Source: a virus
Length of the DNA: 63,665 bases
Direction: 5' to 3' (one strand)
Virus record (IMG/VR): IMGVR_UViG_3300032296_000732
Span: 1-63,665 of that record
Below the pieces are notes generated by a model. The model was not told the DNA's origin, did not search any database, and saw nothing but the letters and a program-made list of their open reading frames with translations. The translations under genes were made by a program, and so were the position numbers. Below, piece by piece: positions 37,950 to 46,803 of this stretch. Each line of letters starts with the position of its first letter. Position 1 is the stretch's first letter.

Positions 37950-39296
37950 GTGTACAACAGAGACAAAATCATAGCTACGATGCAGGAAATTTACAATGAA
38001 TCAAAGACGATTGCCCCCTACGTCTTGATTGCGCAACCTCGCCGCAACTTAGAAGAAACCGCTGCCCAAAACTTTGATGGGTACGACGGTCTGCACATTG
38101 ACCTGATGGGTTTCTCCCACGGCTTTGTGCATATTGGTGGCGAGAAAGTTGACGTTGCACGTAACTATTTGATTGAGCAAGCACTAGCCTCTGGCGCTAA
38201 ATATATGCTGTTCATTGGCGAGGATACCGTCCTACCCTATGACGGCTTCAAAGTGCTGCATGAGACAGCAGAGAAGAACCCAGACGCAGTAGTGACGGGT
38301 GTGTACTACATCAAATGCTCAGACGCAATGATCATGGTACGCAACAAGGATTGGATCACCATTCCTAACGTTGATCCGGGCCAGTTGATTGAGGCTTGGC
38401 AGACCGGCATGGATGTGATGATGATCCCTATCTCCCTCTTGCAAGCCATGAAGGACGAGGCTCCTGACCTGCCGTTTACTTGTATTGGCAACAACATCAA
38501 CGATGAGATTCCTTTCATTGGCGAGGATAACTTCTTTGTCCACCGCTTGCACAAGCGCGGAACAAAGCTCTTGGTGAACACCGATGTTCAATGTCTGCAC
38601 ATGGACTTGGCAAGTGGCCTGTACACCGCGCATCCATCTGTAGACCTGAAGAACTATTACACAAACATCAAACCAACCCGTCCACTGACTTTGGATGACA
38701 AAGAGTTCATTGACCGTCGCTGGGCTGATCGCCTGCCTGAAGGTACTGGTAGTTACAAGTCTGTCATTGCCAAGCTGCTAGAAGAAGGCCAACCAATCAA
38801 GTTCAATATGGGCTGTGGTCGTGATCGTATTGACGGCTACCTTGGTGTTGATATGCACAGCGATACAGCCGACATCAAGCAAGACATCATGAAGCTAGAC
38901 CTGCCCGAGCAGTGCGCTGACGAAATATTTGCCAGCCATGTGATTGAGCATATCCCCCAGCATCGCGCTCCTAAAGTCTTAGAGAAGTGGCTGGCTACGC
39001 TGAAAGACGGCGGTATGCTGGTGATGGAAACGCCCGACCTTGCGGGCCTGTGCAAAGACTACCTTGAGCAAGACGGTGCGGATCAGCACATGACGGCAAT
39101 GTGCATCTATGGCGCTCACGTAGACCGCATTACTCCTGAGACGCAAGAGAAAGGCGCTTTGTCTCCACATCTGTGGGGCTACACACCGAAATCACTGGCT
39201 GACTTGTGTACGGCGGTAGGCTTTAAAGACATTAAAATTCTGCCAGTAGAAGGGCAGCATCCGGGTAAAAACTTTAGATTGGAGGCAGTTAAATGA
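37950..39296 (+). CDS. glycosyltransferase-like/SAM-methyltransferase fusion
   Basis: 448 residues from GTG 37950 (AAGGAAAACAC before it); an upstream in-frame ATG lies inside the fibre gene. Residues about 1-240 resemble GT-A/GT2 glycosyltransferases: PYVLIAQPRRN, VDVARNYLIEQALASGAKYMLFIGEDTVLP with the ED pair at 91-92, and a second GEDNFF. Residues about 280-440 are a Methyltransf_11-type domain: FNMGCG (285-290), GYLGVDMHSDTADIKQDIMKLDLP and SHVIEHIP. Lying just after three receptor-binding genes, it may modify virion glycans or host surface sugars. Confidence 0.75.
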   Translation: MYNRDKIIATMQEIYNESKTIAPYVLIAQPRRNLEETAAQNFDGYDGLHIDLMGFSHGFVHIGGEKVDVARNYLIEQALASGAKYMLFIGEDTVLPYDGFKVLHETAEKNPDAVVTGVYYIKCSDAMIMVRNKDWITIPNVDPGQLIEAWQTGMDVMMIPISLLQAMKDEAPDLPFTCIGNNINDEIPFIGEDNFFVHRLHKRGTKLLVNTDVQCLHMDLASGLYTAHPSVDLKNYYTNIKPTRPLTLDDKEFIDRRWADRLPEGTGSYKSVIAKLLEEGQPIKFNMGCGRDRIDGYLGVDMHSDTADIKQDIMKLDLPEQCADEIFASHVIEHIPQHRAPKVLEKWLATLKDGGMLVMETPDLAGLCKDYLEQDGADQHMTAMCIYGAHVDRITPETQEKGALSPHLWGYTPKSLADLCTAVGFKDIKILPVEGQHPGKNFRLEAVK

Positions 39297-39736
39297 CCAC
39301 CGTATCCCTTGAAGGTTTGCAATCAGGCGTGGCCGGTGAAGACCGCGCTGTTGCCATTCTGAAGGTCGAGCACAACGGCCAGACCTACGACTGGCAGCGC
39401 TACGTGCCTGCTGGCTCTGATCTGTCTACGTTCATTGCCGGACTTGCCTCCAGCGTTGGCGCTGAGATCGACGCCAAAGAGGCTGAGTGGGCCGCGCTGA
39501 CACCTAAGACCCGCGAGGTCACCGACCCCATGACTGGCGAGACGACCGCTGTGGACATCGACAAGTCCGAGGTGGTGCGTCCTGACGTCCCTGATTACTA
39601 CGCCAAGCGCCGCGCTGAATACCCTGCTTTGGGTGACCAGCTTGATGCGCAGTGGAAAGGTGGCGATGCAGCCACAGCCATGCAGGCCCGTATTCAGGCC
39701 GTGAAGGCTAACAACCCCAAACCTTCTTGGCTATGA
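39293..39736 (+). CDS. XkdW-like tail protein
   Basis: A 147-residue protein. The C-terminal part YYAKRRAEYPALGDQLDAQWKGGDAATAMQARIQAVKANNPKP matches the phage XkdW family (RA.EYP.LGDQLDA.......), linked to tail-assembly regions. The N-terminal half (VSLEGLQSGVAGEDRAVAILKVEHNGQTYDWQRYVPA) is beta-rich. Overlaps both neighbours by 4 nt. Confidence 0.65.
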   Translation: MTTVSLEGLQSGVAGEDRAVAILKVEHNGQTYDWQRYVPAGSDLSTFIAGLASSVGAEIDAKEAEWAALTPKTREVTDPMTGETTAVDIDKSEVVRPDVPDYYAKRRAEYPALGDQLDAQWKGGDAATAMQARIQAVKANNPKPSWL

Positions 39737-40005
39737 ACTTCGTTCTGTCCAGAGAGCATCTTGGAAAGATCGTCAGATTTGACGATCTGACCTTGGTGAC
39801 GCTGCCTGAAAACGTCTTCAAGCAAGGCGACATTCTTGTGGTGTTCAACAACACGGACAAGTTCACCACTATTGAGTCCAAGATGGCTCAGACCTACCGG
39901 TCAGGGATGCCAAGGGTAAAGAGCCACTTGGAGTTCCCCCCAAGGTGTTTAATCAACGTGGTCTTTGTGGCAGACGAGATCGCAATCTTTACGTATGGAG
40001 TCTGA
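39733..40005 (+). CDS. small fibre-domain protein
   Basis: 90 residues from ATG 39733: MNFVLSREHLGKIVRFDDLTLVTLPENVFKQGDILVVFNNTDKF... It corresponds to the last domain of the 32722 fibre protein (GD..LVFNNT......T.AY..G......V.L..R...N..F), as a free single domain. It may cap fibre trimers or act as an interchangeable tip. Coupled to the previous gene by ATGA. Confidence 0.65.
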   Translation: MNFVLSREHLGKIVRFDDLTLVTLPENVFKQGDILVVFNNTDKFTTIESKMAQTYRSGMPRVKSHLEFPPRCLINVVFVADEIAIFTYGV

Positions 40006-40006
40006 C

Positions 40007-40120
40007 ATGAGTGGCATTGTTTTGGCTTTTGTCGGCGGCTCCTACGGGGGGGCTGCCGTATTGGTGGTCAGCGGGACTTTTTCCGGAGGCCCAATCATGT
40101 CAACGCCGTTTGGCGGTTGA
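40007..40120 (+). CDS. very small Gly-rich protein (37 aa)
   Basis: Encodes MSGIVLAFVGGSYGG...VVSGTFSGGPIMSTPFGG. The GIVLAFVGGSYG start is a phage motif normally opening larger structural proteins, so this may be a shortened remnant of one. It starts 1 nt after the previous stop. Confidence 0.45.
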   Translation: MSGIVLAFVGGSYGGAAVLVVSGTFSGGPIMSTPFGG

Positions 40121-40122
40121 CC

Positions 40123-40218
40123 ATGAAAGACTGGTTCGTTGCCTTTGTTGCAGCGGCCAGTCTGGTTGGCCTTATGCTTTGGTGTGCATATGTTTTTATA
40201 AGGGTGGTTTATGGTTGA
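40123..40218 (+). CDS. tiny single-pass membrane protein (31 aa)
   Basis: Encodes MKDWFVAFVAAASLVGLMLWCAYVFIRVVYG, essentially one transmembrane helix with a basic C-terminal end. It sits at the start of the lysis block and overlaps the next gene by 8 nt. Could be a small holin helper; not proven. Confidence 0.5.
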   Translation: MKDWFVAFVAAASLVGLMLWCAYVFIRVVYG

Positions 40219-40666
40219 TCTTGCCAAAGCCATTGGGGCTGTTGCTGCAAGTGTTGCCGCACTGGGTGGCAGTTACACACTTGCCGACAAGTTTGGCTTG
40301 CTTGACCGAGCCATTATTGAATGGACTCCCGAGCATTTTAAAATTGTGGCCGAGGCTGGCAAGCCCATCAACGTGACGGTTGCGCGGATCAAAAAACGGG
40401 ACGATTGCTCGGTTGAGAGCTTCACGCCAAGCATCCGCGATGCGGCAGGTATGGTGCATGAAGCCACTACTACGGCAAGCAAGTTCAGTGGGCCAGCGGG
40501 GCCAGAAATTGACACGTTCACCTACCAACTCACGATGGTTAGGAAAGAAAAGGTTGCACCCGGCAAAGCCACATTGTTGGCAACCATCAAATACAAATGT
40601 CCTGAAGGGGAGCGTGTTGTGCAGTACCCCCGCCATCCCAACCTTAGTTTTGAATTGAAAGGATAA
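40211..40666 (+). CDS. lysis-region membrane-anchored protein
   Basis: A 151-residue protein with an N-terminal hydrophobic segment (AIGAVAASVAALGGSYTLA) and a mainly beta exterior: EWTPEHFKIV, VARIKKRDDCSVESFTPSIRDAAGMVHEATTTASKFSGPAGPEIDTF and KATLLATIKYKCPEGERVVQYPRHPNLSFELKG. This family commonly precedes holins in related phages. A periplasmic or spanin-type part in lysis is a guess from context. Confidence 0.6.
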   Translation: MVDLAKAIGAVAASVAALGGSYTLADKFGLLDRAIIEWTPEHFKIVAEAGKPINVTVARIKKRDDCSVESFTPSIRDAAGMVHEATTTASKFSGPAGPEIDTFTYQLTMVRKEKVAPGKATLLATIKYKCPEGERVVQYPRHPNLSFELKG

Positions 40667-40669
40667 ATA

Positions 40670-41173
40670 ATGCTGTCACTATTTTCAACCCTTGGGGGCC
40701 TGCTAATCTCCGGCCTGCCCAAGTTGCTGGAGTATTTTCAGAACAAGGCCGACCAAGCGCATGAGCTGCGGCTGGCCCAAGTCCAGACTGAACGCGAGTT
40801 GCAACTGGCTGCTGCTGGCTTTGCGGCCCAAGCCCGTGTCGAGGAAATCCGCACCGAGCAGGTGGCGATGGAGACCGATGCCAGGATGACCGAGGCGGCT
40901 CTCAGTCACGACCAGAAGGTACTGGAAAAGGCCAGCCGCTGGGTTGCCAACTACGTGGGGACCGTGCGCCCTACAGTGACGTACATCTTTGTGCTTGAGC
41001 TGGTGGCGATCAACGCTTTCTTGGCGGTCTACCTGTGGAACCATCCGCACCTGATCACAAGCATTGATGATGTCATTCGCTATACCGACCTGATCTTTTC
41101 AAGCGACGAAATGGCAATGCTGGGCGGCATCATCGGGTTTTGGTTTGGTAGCCGCCAGTGGAGCAAGAAGTGA
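40670..41173 (+). CDS. 3TM-type holin
   Basis: A 167-residue protein. An N-terminal hydrophobic stretch (MLSLFSTLGGLLISGLPKLLEYF), a long Ala/Glu/Gln amphipathic helix (HELRLAQVQTERELQLAAAGFAAQ), then TVTYIFVLELVAINAFLAVYLW and MLGGIIGFWFGSRQW as membrane segments. The ending GGIIGFWFGSR is typical of the 3TM holin family of phages. It would make the inner-membrane hole for the endolysin encoded next; the two genes overlap by 4 nt. Confidence 0.7.
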   Translation: MLSLFSTLGGLLISGLPKLLEYFQNKADQAHELRLAQVQTERELQLAAAGFAAQARVEEIRTEQVAMETDARMTEAALSHDQKVLEKASRWVANYVGTVRPTVTYIFVLELVAINAFLAVYLWNHPHLITSIDDVIRYTDLIFSSDEMAMLGGIIGFWFGSRQWSKK

Positions 41174-41685
41174 AACTGAGCAAGGCAGGTGAATACTTGA
41201 TGCACAAGTACGAGGGCTTTCGCTCTCGGCCCTACCTTTGCCCAGCAGTCATCTGGACGACCGGCTACGGCCACGTCCTGTACCAAGAACAGATCAGGCT
41301 CCCCGTGGTGCGGCCACCCGGCAAGACCAAAGACGACATTCCCATGATTCGCAGCGAATTTCCGCTGAAACCGGAGGACAACCGTGTCTGGACAAAAACG
41401 GAGATCGACGAATTATTCCGCGCTGATGTCGGAACTTTTGAACGGGGTGTTCTTCGTCTTGTTCCCGGTGTGGTTGGGCGTCAAGGCTCTTTCGACGCTC
41501 TTGTCTCTATTTCCTTTAACTTTGGGCTAGGCAATCTCCAGCGCAGCACCATCCGCATGCGTGCCAACCGGAGTGACTGGGACGGTGCAGCCGAGGCTTT
41601 CCGTGCTTGGACCAAGGGCGGGGGCAAAGTCCTGCCGGGCCTCGTTAAGCGCCGCGAAGCTGAGATTGCGCTGTTCCTGAGTTAA
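41170..41685 (+). CDS. endolysin (T4-type lysozyme, GH24)
   Basis: 171 residues from GTG 41170; GGAG 6 nt upstream decides this start. The catalytic pattern E-8aa-C-5aa-T is present: E15 in YEGFRSRPYLC, C24 and T30 in WTTGYGHV. This is the T4-lysozyme signature in which Cys replaces the usual Asp, an accepted variant. GGGKVLPGLVKRREAEIALFLS at the end is typical of phage lysozymes. It cleaves peptidoglycan glycan strands. No signal peptide, so export depends on the holin. Confidence 0.88.
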   Translation: MKLSKAGEYLMHKYEGFRSRPYLCPAVIWTTGYGHVLYQEQIRLPVVRPPGKTKDDIPMIRSEFPLKPEDNRVWTKTEIDELFRADVGTFERGVLRLVPGVVGRQGSFDALVSISFNFGLGNLQRSTIRMRANRSDWDGAAEAFRAWTKGGGKVLPGLVKRREAEIALFLS

Positions 41686-41716
41686 GTGCGAAAATGTCGC
41701 AACGCTGAGGTATCCC

Positions 41717-43840
41717 ATGCCATTATCAAAAATCCTGTTTAGACCCGGAGTCAACAAAGAAAATACCCGCTATACCACTGAGGGCGGCTGGTTTGATTGC
41801 GACAAGATTCGTTTTCGTCAGGGCAACCCCGAAAAGATTGGGGGCTGGACGCCCTACGCCTCAACCACGTTTCAGGGCGTGTGCCGCTCATTGTGGAACT
41901 GGGCTACGCTTGTAGGGGATAACTTGGTCGGTGTGGGCACCAACTTGAAGTTCTACATTCTTCGAGGCAACGACTATTACGACATCACCCCAATCCGCAA
42001 AACCGTCACGCTAACCAATCCTTTTACGGCCACGAACGGGTCGAATATTCTGACGATTAACGAAGTGGACCACGGCTGCGTGGATGGAGATTTTGTAAAT
42101 TACAGCGGTGCGGGTATTGTAGGACTTGGCGGCAACATCACTGCGGCTGTGCTGAAGAACACGTTTCAGATTACCTATGTCAACGACGATGTGTACACCA
42201 TTACTGTTGGCGCAACGGCCAACGCAACAGACGTTGCTGGTTCTCCCGGTGGTGGTTCGGTAGTCACCCAGTACGAAACCAATACTGGCCCCGCTGCGCA
42301 AGTGCCGCTGGTCGGTTGGGGTGCTGGGCCTTGGGGGCTGGGTACTTGGGGTAACGGGCAAATAACATCTACATCGCTTCAGTTGTGGAGCCAAAAGAAC
42401 TTTGGAGAAGACCTAATCTACGGGCCTCGTGGCCAAGGCGTGTACTACTGGAGTGCCAACGTAGGTGTCTCCCCCATCCAAATTACCATCTCGATTGCCG
42501 CGCCCGGTGTGATCACACTACCTGCGGGTTTCTCATTCCCAGACGGTACGGTCATCACGTTTACCTCTACGGGCGCTTTACCCACTGGGCTGACTGTTGG
42601 GCAGGTGTATTTTGTAGTGAACTCCACGGGGGGCACATTCAACGTGTCCACAACCATCAATGGCCCCGCCGTCACCACCTCGGGCGGGCAGTCAGGGTTG
42701 CAGTTTATATCACAGCGCGGAGTTGACTTGGCGGATGCCGGGGATGCGGATACGCCCCTGTTCCAAAACGTCATCCAAGTTTCTGACGTGTCCCGGTTTG
42801 TGCTGTGCATGGGCACCAACGACTACGGCCAGACGTTCCTCGACCCCATGCTGATCCGCTGGTCTGACCAAGAAGACCCGTTCACATGGACCCCCGCTGC
42901 CACCAACCAAGCAGGTAGCATCCGTTTGTCGCACGGCTCAGAAATCATCACAGCGGTGCAAGCGCGTCAAGAGATTGTGGTTTTTACGGACACGGCTCTG
43001 TACTCATTGCAATATGTTGGACCGCCTTTTGTGTGGTCCACTCAACTGCTTGGTGACAACGTGTCTATTGTTGGTCCTAATGCGGCCATGATTGCATCCG
43101 GTGTCATTTACTGGATGGGTGTGGACAAATTCTACAAATATGATGGTCGTGTTCAAACTCTAAACTGCGACTTACGCCGCCATGTGTTCAGCGACTTCAA
43201 TACCTTGCAGTCCCAGCAGGTGTACTGCGGCACCAACGAGGGCTTTAACGAGGTCTGGTGGTTCTACTGCTCCAAGGACAGCGATGTGGTGGACAAGTAT
43301 GTGATCTACAACTACATCGAGAATGTCTGGTACTACGGCACTATGGGGCGCACGGCTTGGCTGGACTCTGGGCTGCTGGCTTTCCCAATCGCTGCAACGT
43401 ACGATTCTGAAATTGTGCAGCACGAAGATGGTGTGGATGCCTACGCGCTTGGCAACATAACGGCGCTCCCGGCGTATATTGCGTCATCTGAGTTTGACAT
43501 CGGTGACGGGCACAACTTTGGCTTTGTCTGGCGGGTGCTGCCTGACCTGACGTTTCAGGGGTCCTCTCCTGTAGCCGGGGTGTCAGGGTCCGGTATTCCC
43601 GAACCCAAGGTGGATATGACCTTGCTCCCCCTGCAAAACTCAGGATCAGGGGTAAGTGGGACGGCGTCTGGCGCGGTAACGCGGAAAGCTACGTATGCCA
43701 TCACGGAACAATTTACTGGGCAGATTTACACGCGGGTGCGTGGGCGGCAGATGATTTTCCAAATTTCTTCGTCCCAAATTGGGACCACGTGGCAGCTCGG
43801 TGCGCCGCGAATTGACATCAGACCTGACGGGAGGAGATGA
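41717..43840 (+). CDS. large tail protein, P22 gp10-like stabilisation protein
   Basis: A 707-residue protein. Starts MPLSKILFRPGVNKENTRYTTEGGWFDCDKIRFRQGNPEKIGGW, a signature of the phage family that includes P22 gp10 (packaged-DNA stabilisation, tail hub). The centre has Gly/Trp-rich ligand loops (GWGAGPWGLGTWG) and VGPNAAMIASGVIYWMG...DLRRHVFSDFNTLQ, and the C-terminus an Ig-like part (GSGIPEPKVDMT...). Together with the two adaptors upstream it supports a short-tailed virion. Confidence 0.8.
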   Translation: MPLSKILFRPGVNKENTRYTTEGGWFDCDKIRFRQGNPEKIGGWTPYASTTFQGVCRSLWNWATLVGDNLVGVGTNLKFYILRGNDYYDITPIRKTVTLTNPFTATNGSNILTINEVDHGCVDGDFVNYSGAGIVGLGGNITAAVLKNTFQITYVNDDVYTITVGATANATDVAGSPGGGSVVTQYETNTGPAAQVPLVGWGAGPWGLGTWGNGQITSTSLQLWSQKNFGEDLIYGPRGQGVYYWSANVGVSPIQITISIAAPGVITLPAGFSFPDGTVITFTSTGALPTGLTVGQVYFVVNSTGGTFNVSTTINGPAVTTSGGQSGLQFISQRGVDLADAGDADTPLFQNVIQVSDVSRFVLCMGTNDYGQTFLDPMLIRWSDQEDPFTWTPAATNQAGSIRLSHGSEIITAVQARQEIVVFTDTALYSLQYVGPPFVWSTQLLGDNVSIVGPNAAMIASGVIYWMGVDKFYKYDGRVQTLNCDLRRHVFSDFNTLQSQQVYCGTNEGFNEVWWFYCSKDSDVVDKYVIYNYIENVWYYGTMGRTAWLDSGLLAFPIAATYDSEIVQHEDGVDAYALGNITALPAYIASSEFDIGDGHNFGFVWRVLPDLTFQGSSPVAGVSGSGIPEPKVDMTLLPLQNSGSGVSGTASGAVTRKATYAITEQFTGQIYTRVRGRQMIFQISSSQIGTTWQLGAPRIDIRPDGRR

Positions 43841-43843
43841 CCG

Positions 43844-44239
43844 ATGGGAATGCTTCAAAACCAACCGGCTCCTAACCTACCGCTGGCACCCAACGAATAT
43901 GATGCAGTGTACATGTCGCAGTTGGCCAACGTGCTGCGCTTGTACTTTAACCAGATTAACGCTGTACAACGGCTGAATCTGGCCGGGCTAAATTTAGACT
44001 TGGGCACCCTGCCCACCGATGCAAATTACGACAGCCTACGTTTAGGTGATGTGTACAGAGATACACAGGGCGGCACGCTCCAAACGGGCACAAACGTGCT
44101 GCGTATTAAAGTGCCTATTGGGCTGTTTGGGGTACAAGGTTCTGGAGCGGTAGGCAGTGTTGGGCCTGTTGGGGGCACAATTACTCGAAATCTAACTGGT
44201 GTTTCTGGGTCCGGTGCAGTTGGCACAGTGACCCCTTAA
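43844..44239 (+). CDS. tail-region protein with GAVG repeats
   Basis: A 131-residue protein. The N-terminal part (QNQPAPNLPLAPNEYDAVYMSQLANVLRLYFNQINA) is a known short phage tail segment. The C-terminal repeats (GVQGSGAVGSVGPVGG, LTGVSGSGAVGTV) are the same unit as in the 31926 gene. It starts 3 nt after the previous stop. Confidence 0.65.
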   Translation: MGMLQNQPAPNLPLAPNEYDAVYMSQLANVLRLYFNQINAVQRLNLAGLNLDLGTLPTDANYDSLRLGDVYRDTQGGTLQTGTNVLRIKVPIGLFGVQGSGAVGSVGPVGGTITRNLTGVSGSGAVGTVTP

Positions 44240-44271
44240 CACTAAAATGCAACATACTTGAGGAGATCACT

Positions 44272-45258
44272 ATGGCAATGGGCGGAGTTGGTGAAGCGAT
44301 GCTGCTTGGCGCGGCAATGGGTGGTGGCTCTGCTGCTTTGACTGGTGGCGATCCTCTTAAAGGTGCTCTCCTCGGAGGCTTGACTGGCGGGGTTGGTTCA
44401 GGCATCAGTGGTGCTTTGAGTGGCGCTGGCGCGGTTGGTACTGAGGCGGCTTTGGCTACTGCGGGCACTGAGCTTGGTACGCAAGCGGCTACGCAAGCGG
44501 CTGTCCCAACGGCAGCGGTATCAGCCCCTTCCATGATGGGTGGCCAGACAGCAACGCAACAGTTCATGGGTTCAATGAATCCAGCCACAGCAGGTGGTGC
44601 TGCGCTTCCGGGCAACATGGGCACAATCGCACCGGGTGTTGGTAGTTTTGCCCCCACAGGCGGTATCTCAAATCTACCTGCAACCGGCGGCACGTTCAGT
44701 GAGGGTATGGCACGGTTTGCCGGTGACCCAATGGCCTCGATAATGAGCAACAAGGGCCTTGCTGCTGGTTCGGCTTTAGCTGGAATGCGGGGCGGCATGG
44801 AAGGTCCTGAAGACCCAGAAGAATACAACGGCCCTTTGAAGCGTTTTCGGTTTAGTCCTGAGACGTACCGCGCTGCCCCATTTGCCGAAGGTGGTATCAC
44901 TACTTTGGCCTCTGGTGGGTATGACCGTATGGTTGGTGAAGAGCCGATGTACCCATCTAATATGGCCTCTGGCGGTATCTCTAGTCTGGGCAGCTACTCC
45001 GATGGTGGCCGCATGCTCAAAGGTCCCGGTGACGGAATGAGCGACAGCATCCCCGGCGTTATTGGTGGCAAGCGCCCTGCGCGTCTGGCCGATGGTGAGT
45101 TTGTGGTGCCTGCTGATGTAGTGTCTCATCTGGGCAACGGGTCTACCGATGCTGGTGCAAAACAACTTTACTCAATGATGGACAAGGTTCGCAAAGCCCG
45201 TACAGGTAGTAAGAAGCAAGGTCGCGAAATCAACCCACGTAAATACGCTCTGGCGTAA
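44272..45258 (+). CDS. Gly-rich virion/ejection-type protein
   Basis: A 328-residue protein. The first 60 residues are Gly/Ala-rich and hydrophobic (GEAMLLGAAMGGGSAALTGG...), suited to membrane contact. The C-terminal 90 residues contain LKGPGDGMSDSIPGVIGGKRPARLADGEFVVPADVVSHLGNGSTDAGAKQLYSMMDKVRKART, a conserved phage module seen in proteins near the tail and internal core. A role in the internal core or DNA ejection is inferred from position. Confidence 0.65.
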   Translation: MAMGGVGEAMLLGAAMGGGSAALTGGDPLKGALLGGLTGGVGSGISGALSGAGAVGTEAALATAGTELGTQAATQAAVPTAAVSAPSMMGGQTATQQFMGSMNPATAGGAALPGNMGTIAPGVGSFAPTGGISNLPATGGTFSEGMARFAGDPMASIMSNKGLAAGSALAGMRGGMEGPEDPEEYNGPLKRFRFSPETYRAAPFAEGGITTLASGGYDRMVGEEPMYPSNMASGGISSLGSYSDGGRMLKGPGDGMSDSIPGVIGGKRPARLADGEFVVPADVVSHLGNGSTDAGAKQLYSMMDKVRKARTGSKKQGREINPRKYALA

Positions 45259-45267
45259 GGAGCGCAT

Positions 45268-46365
45268 ATGCTGATTCCAAACAAACATAACGGCTATTCC
45301 TTTGATGGCATCCGTCTCTATCCGGCTGGTGGGGGCGGCGACGGGGGTGGTAGTGGCGATAGCGGTGGTGGGGGCGGCGGTGGCGACGGTGGGGGCGGCG
45401 GTGGCCCAAATGATTTTTATCCAGTTCCTAATACTCGTGGCGGTAGTAATTTTGTTGCGCCTGTTGCACCGACTCTTGACCCAACCAGACAAACGCAATT
45501 AAACGACATACTGCGCTCTGCTGCTGGGCAACCTTGGGGCCAATCTGGTGGGCAGTACAACAACGCGCTTACGCAAGGGTTTACCAGTAACCAAATCCGA
45601 GACTTTGCGGGGCAGATGTATGGAGCGCCTTCCAACGAGAACTTTAACCAACTGGTGACCCACGCTGGTATGACCTCGCCTACTGGCAGACCAATAGCGG
45701 GGTCTGCTCAGTTTTACCAACCTATCCAACAGCAGCAGTACCAGAACTACGCCAACCCATACACAGCGTTTAATGTAAGCACATATGGCACACAGCCTAT
45801 GATGTCTACCGCTGCGCAATACCAAGCAAACACTGGTGGCAATCAACAAAACGTCTCCAACAGCATCAATAACTTTGTACGGCAGAACCCTAACGCCGAT
45901 ATGAACTCCATGCTGGCTGCTATGCGTGGGGATATAAACGCGTATGACGTGCAGACTGCTGGGGGTTTCAACAACTACGCCCCCCGAATGCCTTCGCCCC
46001 AGATGCAGCAATCATTTAATCCATTTACCAACAATTTTGGCGGGGGGTTTGGTGGTGGGTTCATGCCCCAAATGCAAACCCCGTTTCGCCAGCCTATCAA
46101 CAATTTTGGTGGGTTTGGTGGTGGGTTTATGCCCCAACAACAGTTTACGCCGCAGATGCAACAGTTTCAACCTCAGATGAATATGGGCATGCAGACGCCC
46201 TTTAGTTCCGGGATGTCGCAGCCAGTGCAACGACCACAACCCGCTGCACCACGTTCGTCAGGCCCAGCACAGCCAATTATTTCCCGGTCTGCGGGTATGC
46301 GCGGTACACCCAACGTGATGCGCCGTGCTGAAGGTGGGATTACTTCTCTGATGGATAAAGCATGA
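45268..46365 (+). CDS. Gly/Asn/Gln-rich virion protein
   Basis: A 365-residue low-complexity protein. Poly-Gly stretch after residue 20, then Asn/Gln/Pro-rich segments, repeats such as NNFGGGFGGGFMPQ, and an end RAEGGITSLMDKA, resembling the tail of the preceding protein (GGIT.L). AAGGAGC precedes the ATG. Probably part of the same internal-protein group; no enzymatic motif. Confidence 0.65.
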   Translation: MLIPNKHNGYSFDGIRLYPAGGGGDGGGSGDSGGGGGGGDGGGGGGPNDFYPVPNTRGGSNFVAPVAPTLDPTRQTQLNDILRSAAGQPWGQSGGQYNNALTQGFTSNQIRDFAGQMYGAPSNENFNQLVTHAGMTSPTGRPIAGSAQFYQPIQQQQYQNYANPYTAFNVSTYGTQPMMSTAAQYQANTGGNQQNVSNSINNFVRQNPNADMNSMLAAMRGDINAYDVQTAGGFNNYAPRMPSPQMQQSFNPFTNNFGGGFGGGFMPQMQTPFRQPINNFGGFGGGFMPQQQFTPQMQQFQPQMNMGMQTPFSSGMSQPVQRPQPAAPRSSGPAQPIISRSAGMRGTPNVMRRAEGGITSLMDKA

Positions 46366-46793
46366 GCCTGACGGTTCGCTCAGTTGACGTTAACCATGTC
46401 CATCAGGTATGGCCTATGGTGCAGGGCTACGTGCAAGAGGCGCTCGATAAGGGCGGGGACTTTCCTGAGTGGGCGAATGGGTACAACATCCACCACGTGC
46501 AGCAGTTTGTCTCCAGTGGCCAGTGGCTTTTGCTTGTCGCAGCGGACGAGGACAACGTAGTACATGGGGCAATGACGGTCTCGTTTATGACCTATCCCTT
46601 GCATCGTGTGGCGTTTGTGACCACTACAGGTGGTAAATTCATTGCAAACCCAGAGCTTTTGGAGCAGCTAAAAGCCTTGGTAAAACTTCATGGCGCGACT
46701 AAGATACAGGCATTCTGCCGAGAGTCTATGGTTCGTCTTTTGGCACGTGCCGGTTTTGAGCCGCGCAACACACTAGTGGAAACACTGGTCTAA
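46362..46793 (+). CDS. GNAT-fold protein (T7 gp13-like)
   Basis: A 143-residue protein: MSLTVRSVDVNHVHQVWPMVQGYVQEAL, WLLLVAADEDNVVHGAMTVSFMTYPLHRVAFVTTTGG, and FCRESMVRLLARAGFEPRNTLVETLV. The GNAT acetyltransferase fold is recognisable, as in T7 gp13, an internal-virion-associated protein. The acetyl-CoA loop is weak, so it may be structural only. Overlaps the previous gene by 4 nt. Confidence 0.7.
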   Translation: MSLTVRSVDVNHVHQVWPMVQGYVQEALDKGGDFPEWANGYNIHHVQQFVSSGQWLLLVAADEDNVVHGAMTVSFMTYPLHRVAFVTTTGGKFIANPELLEQLKALVKLHGATKIQAFCRESMVRLLARAGFEPRNTLVETLV

Positions 46794-46803
46794 GGAGAAT
46801 ATT

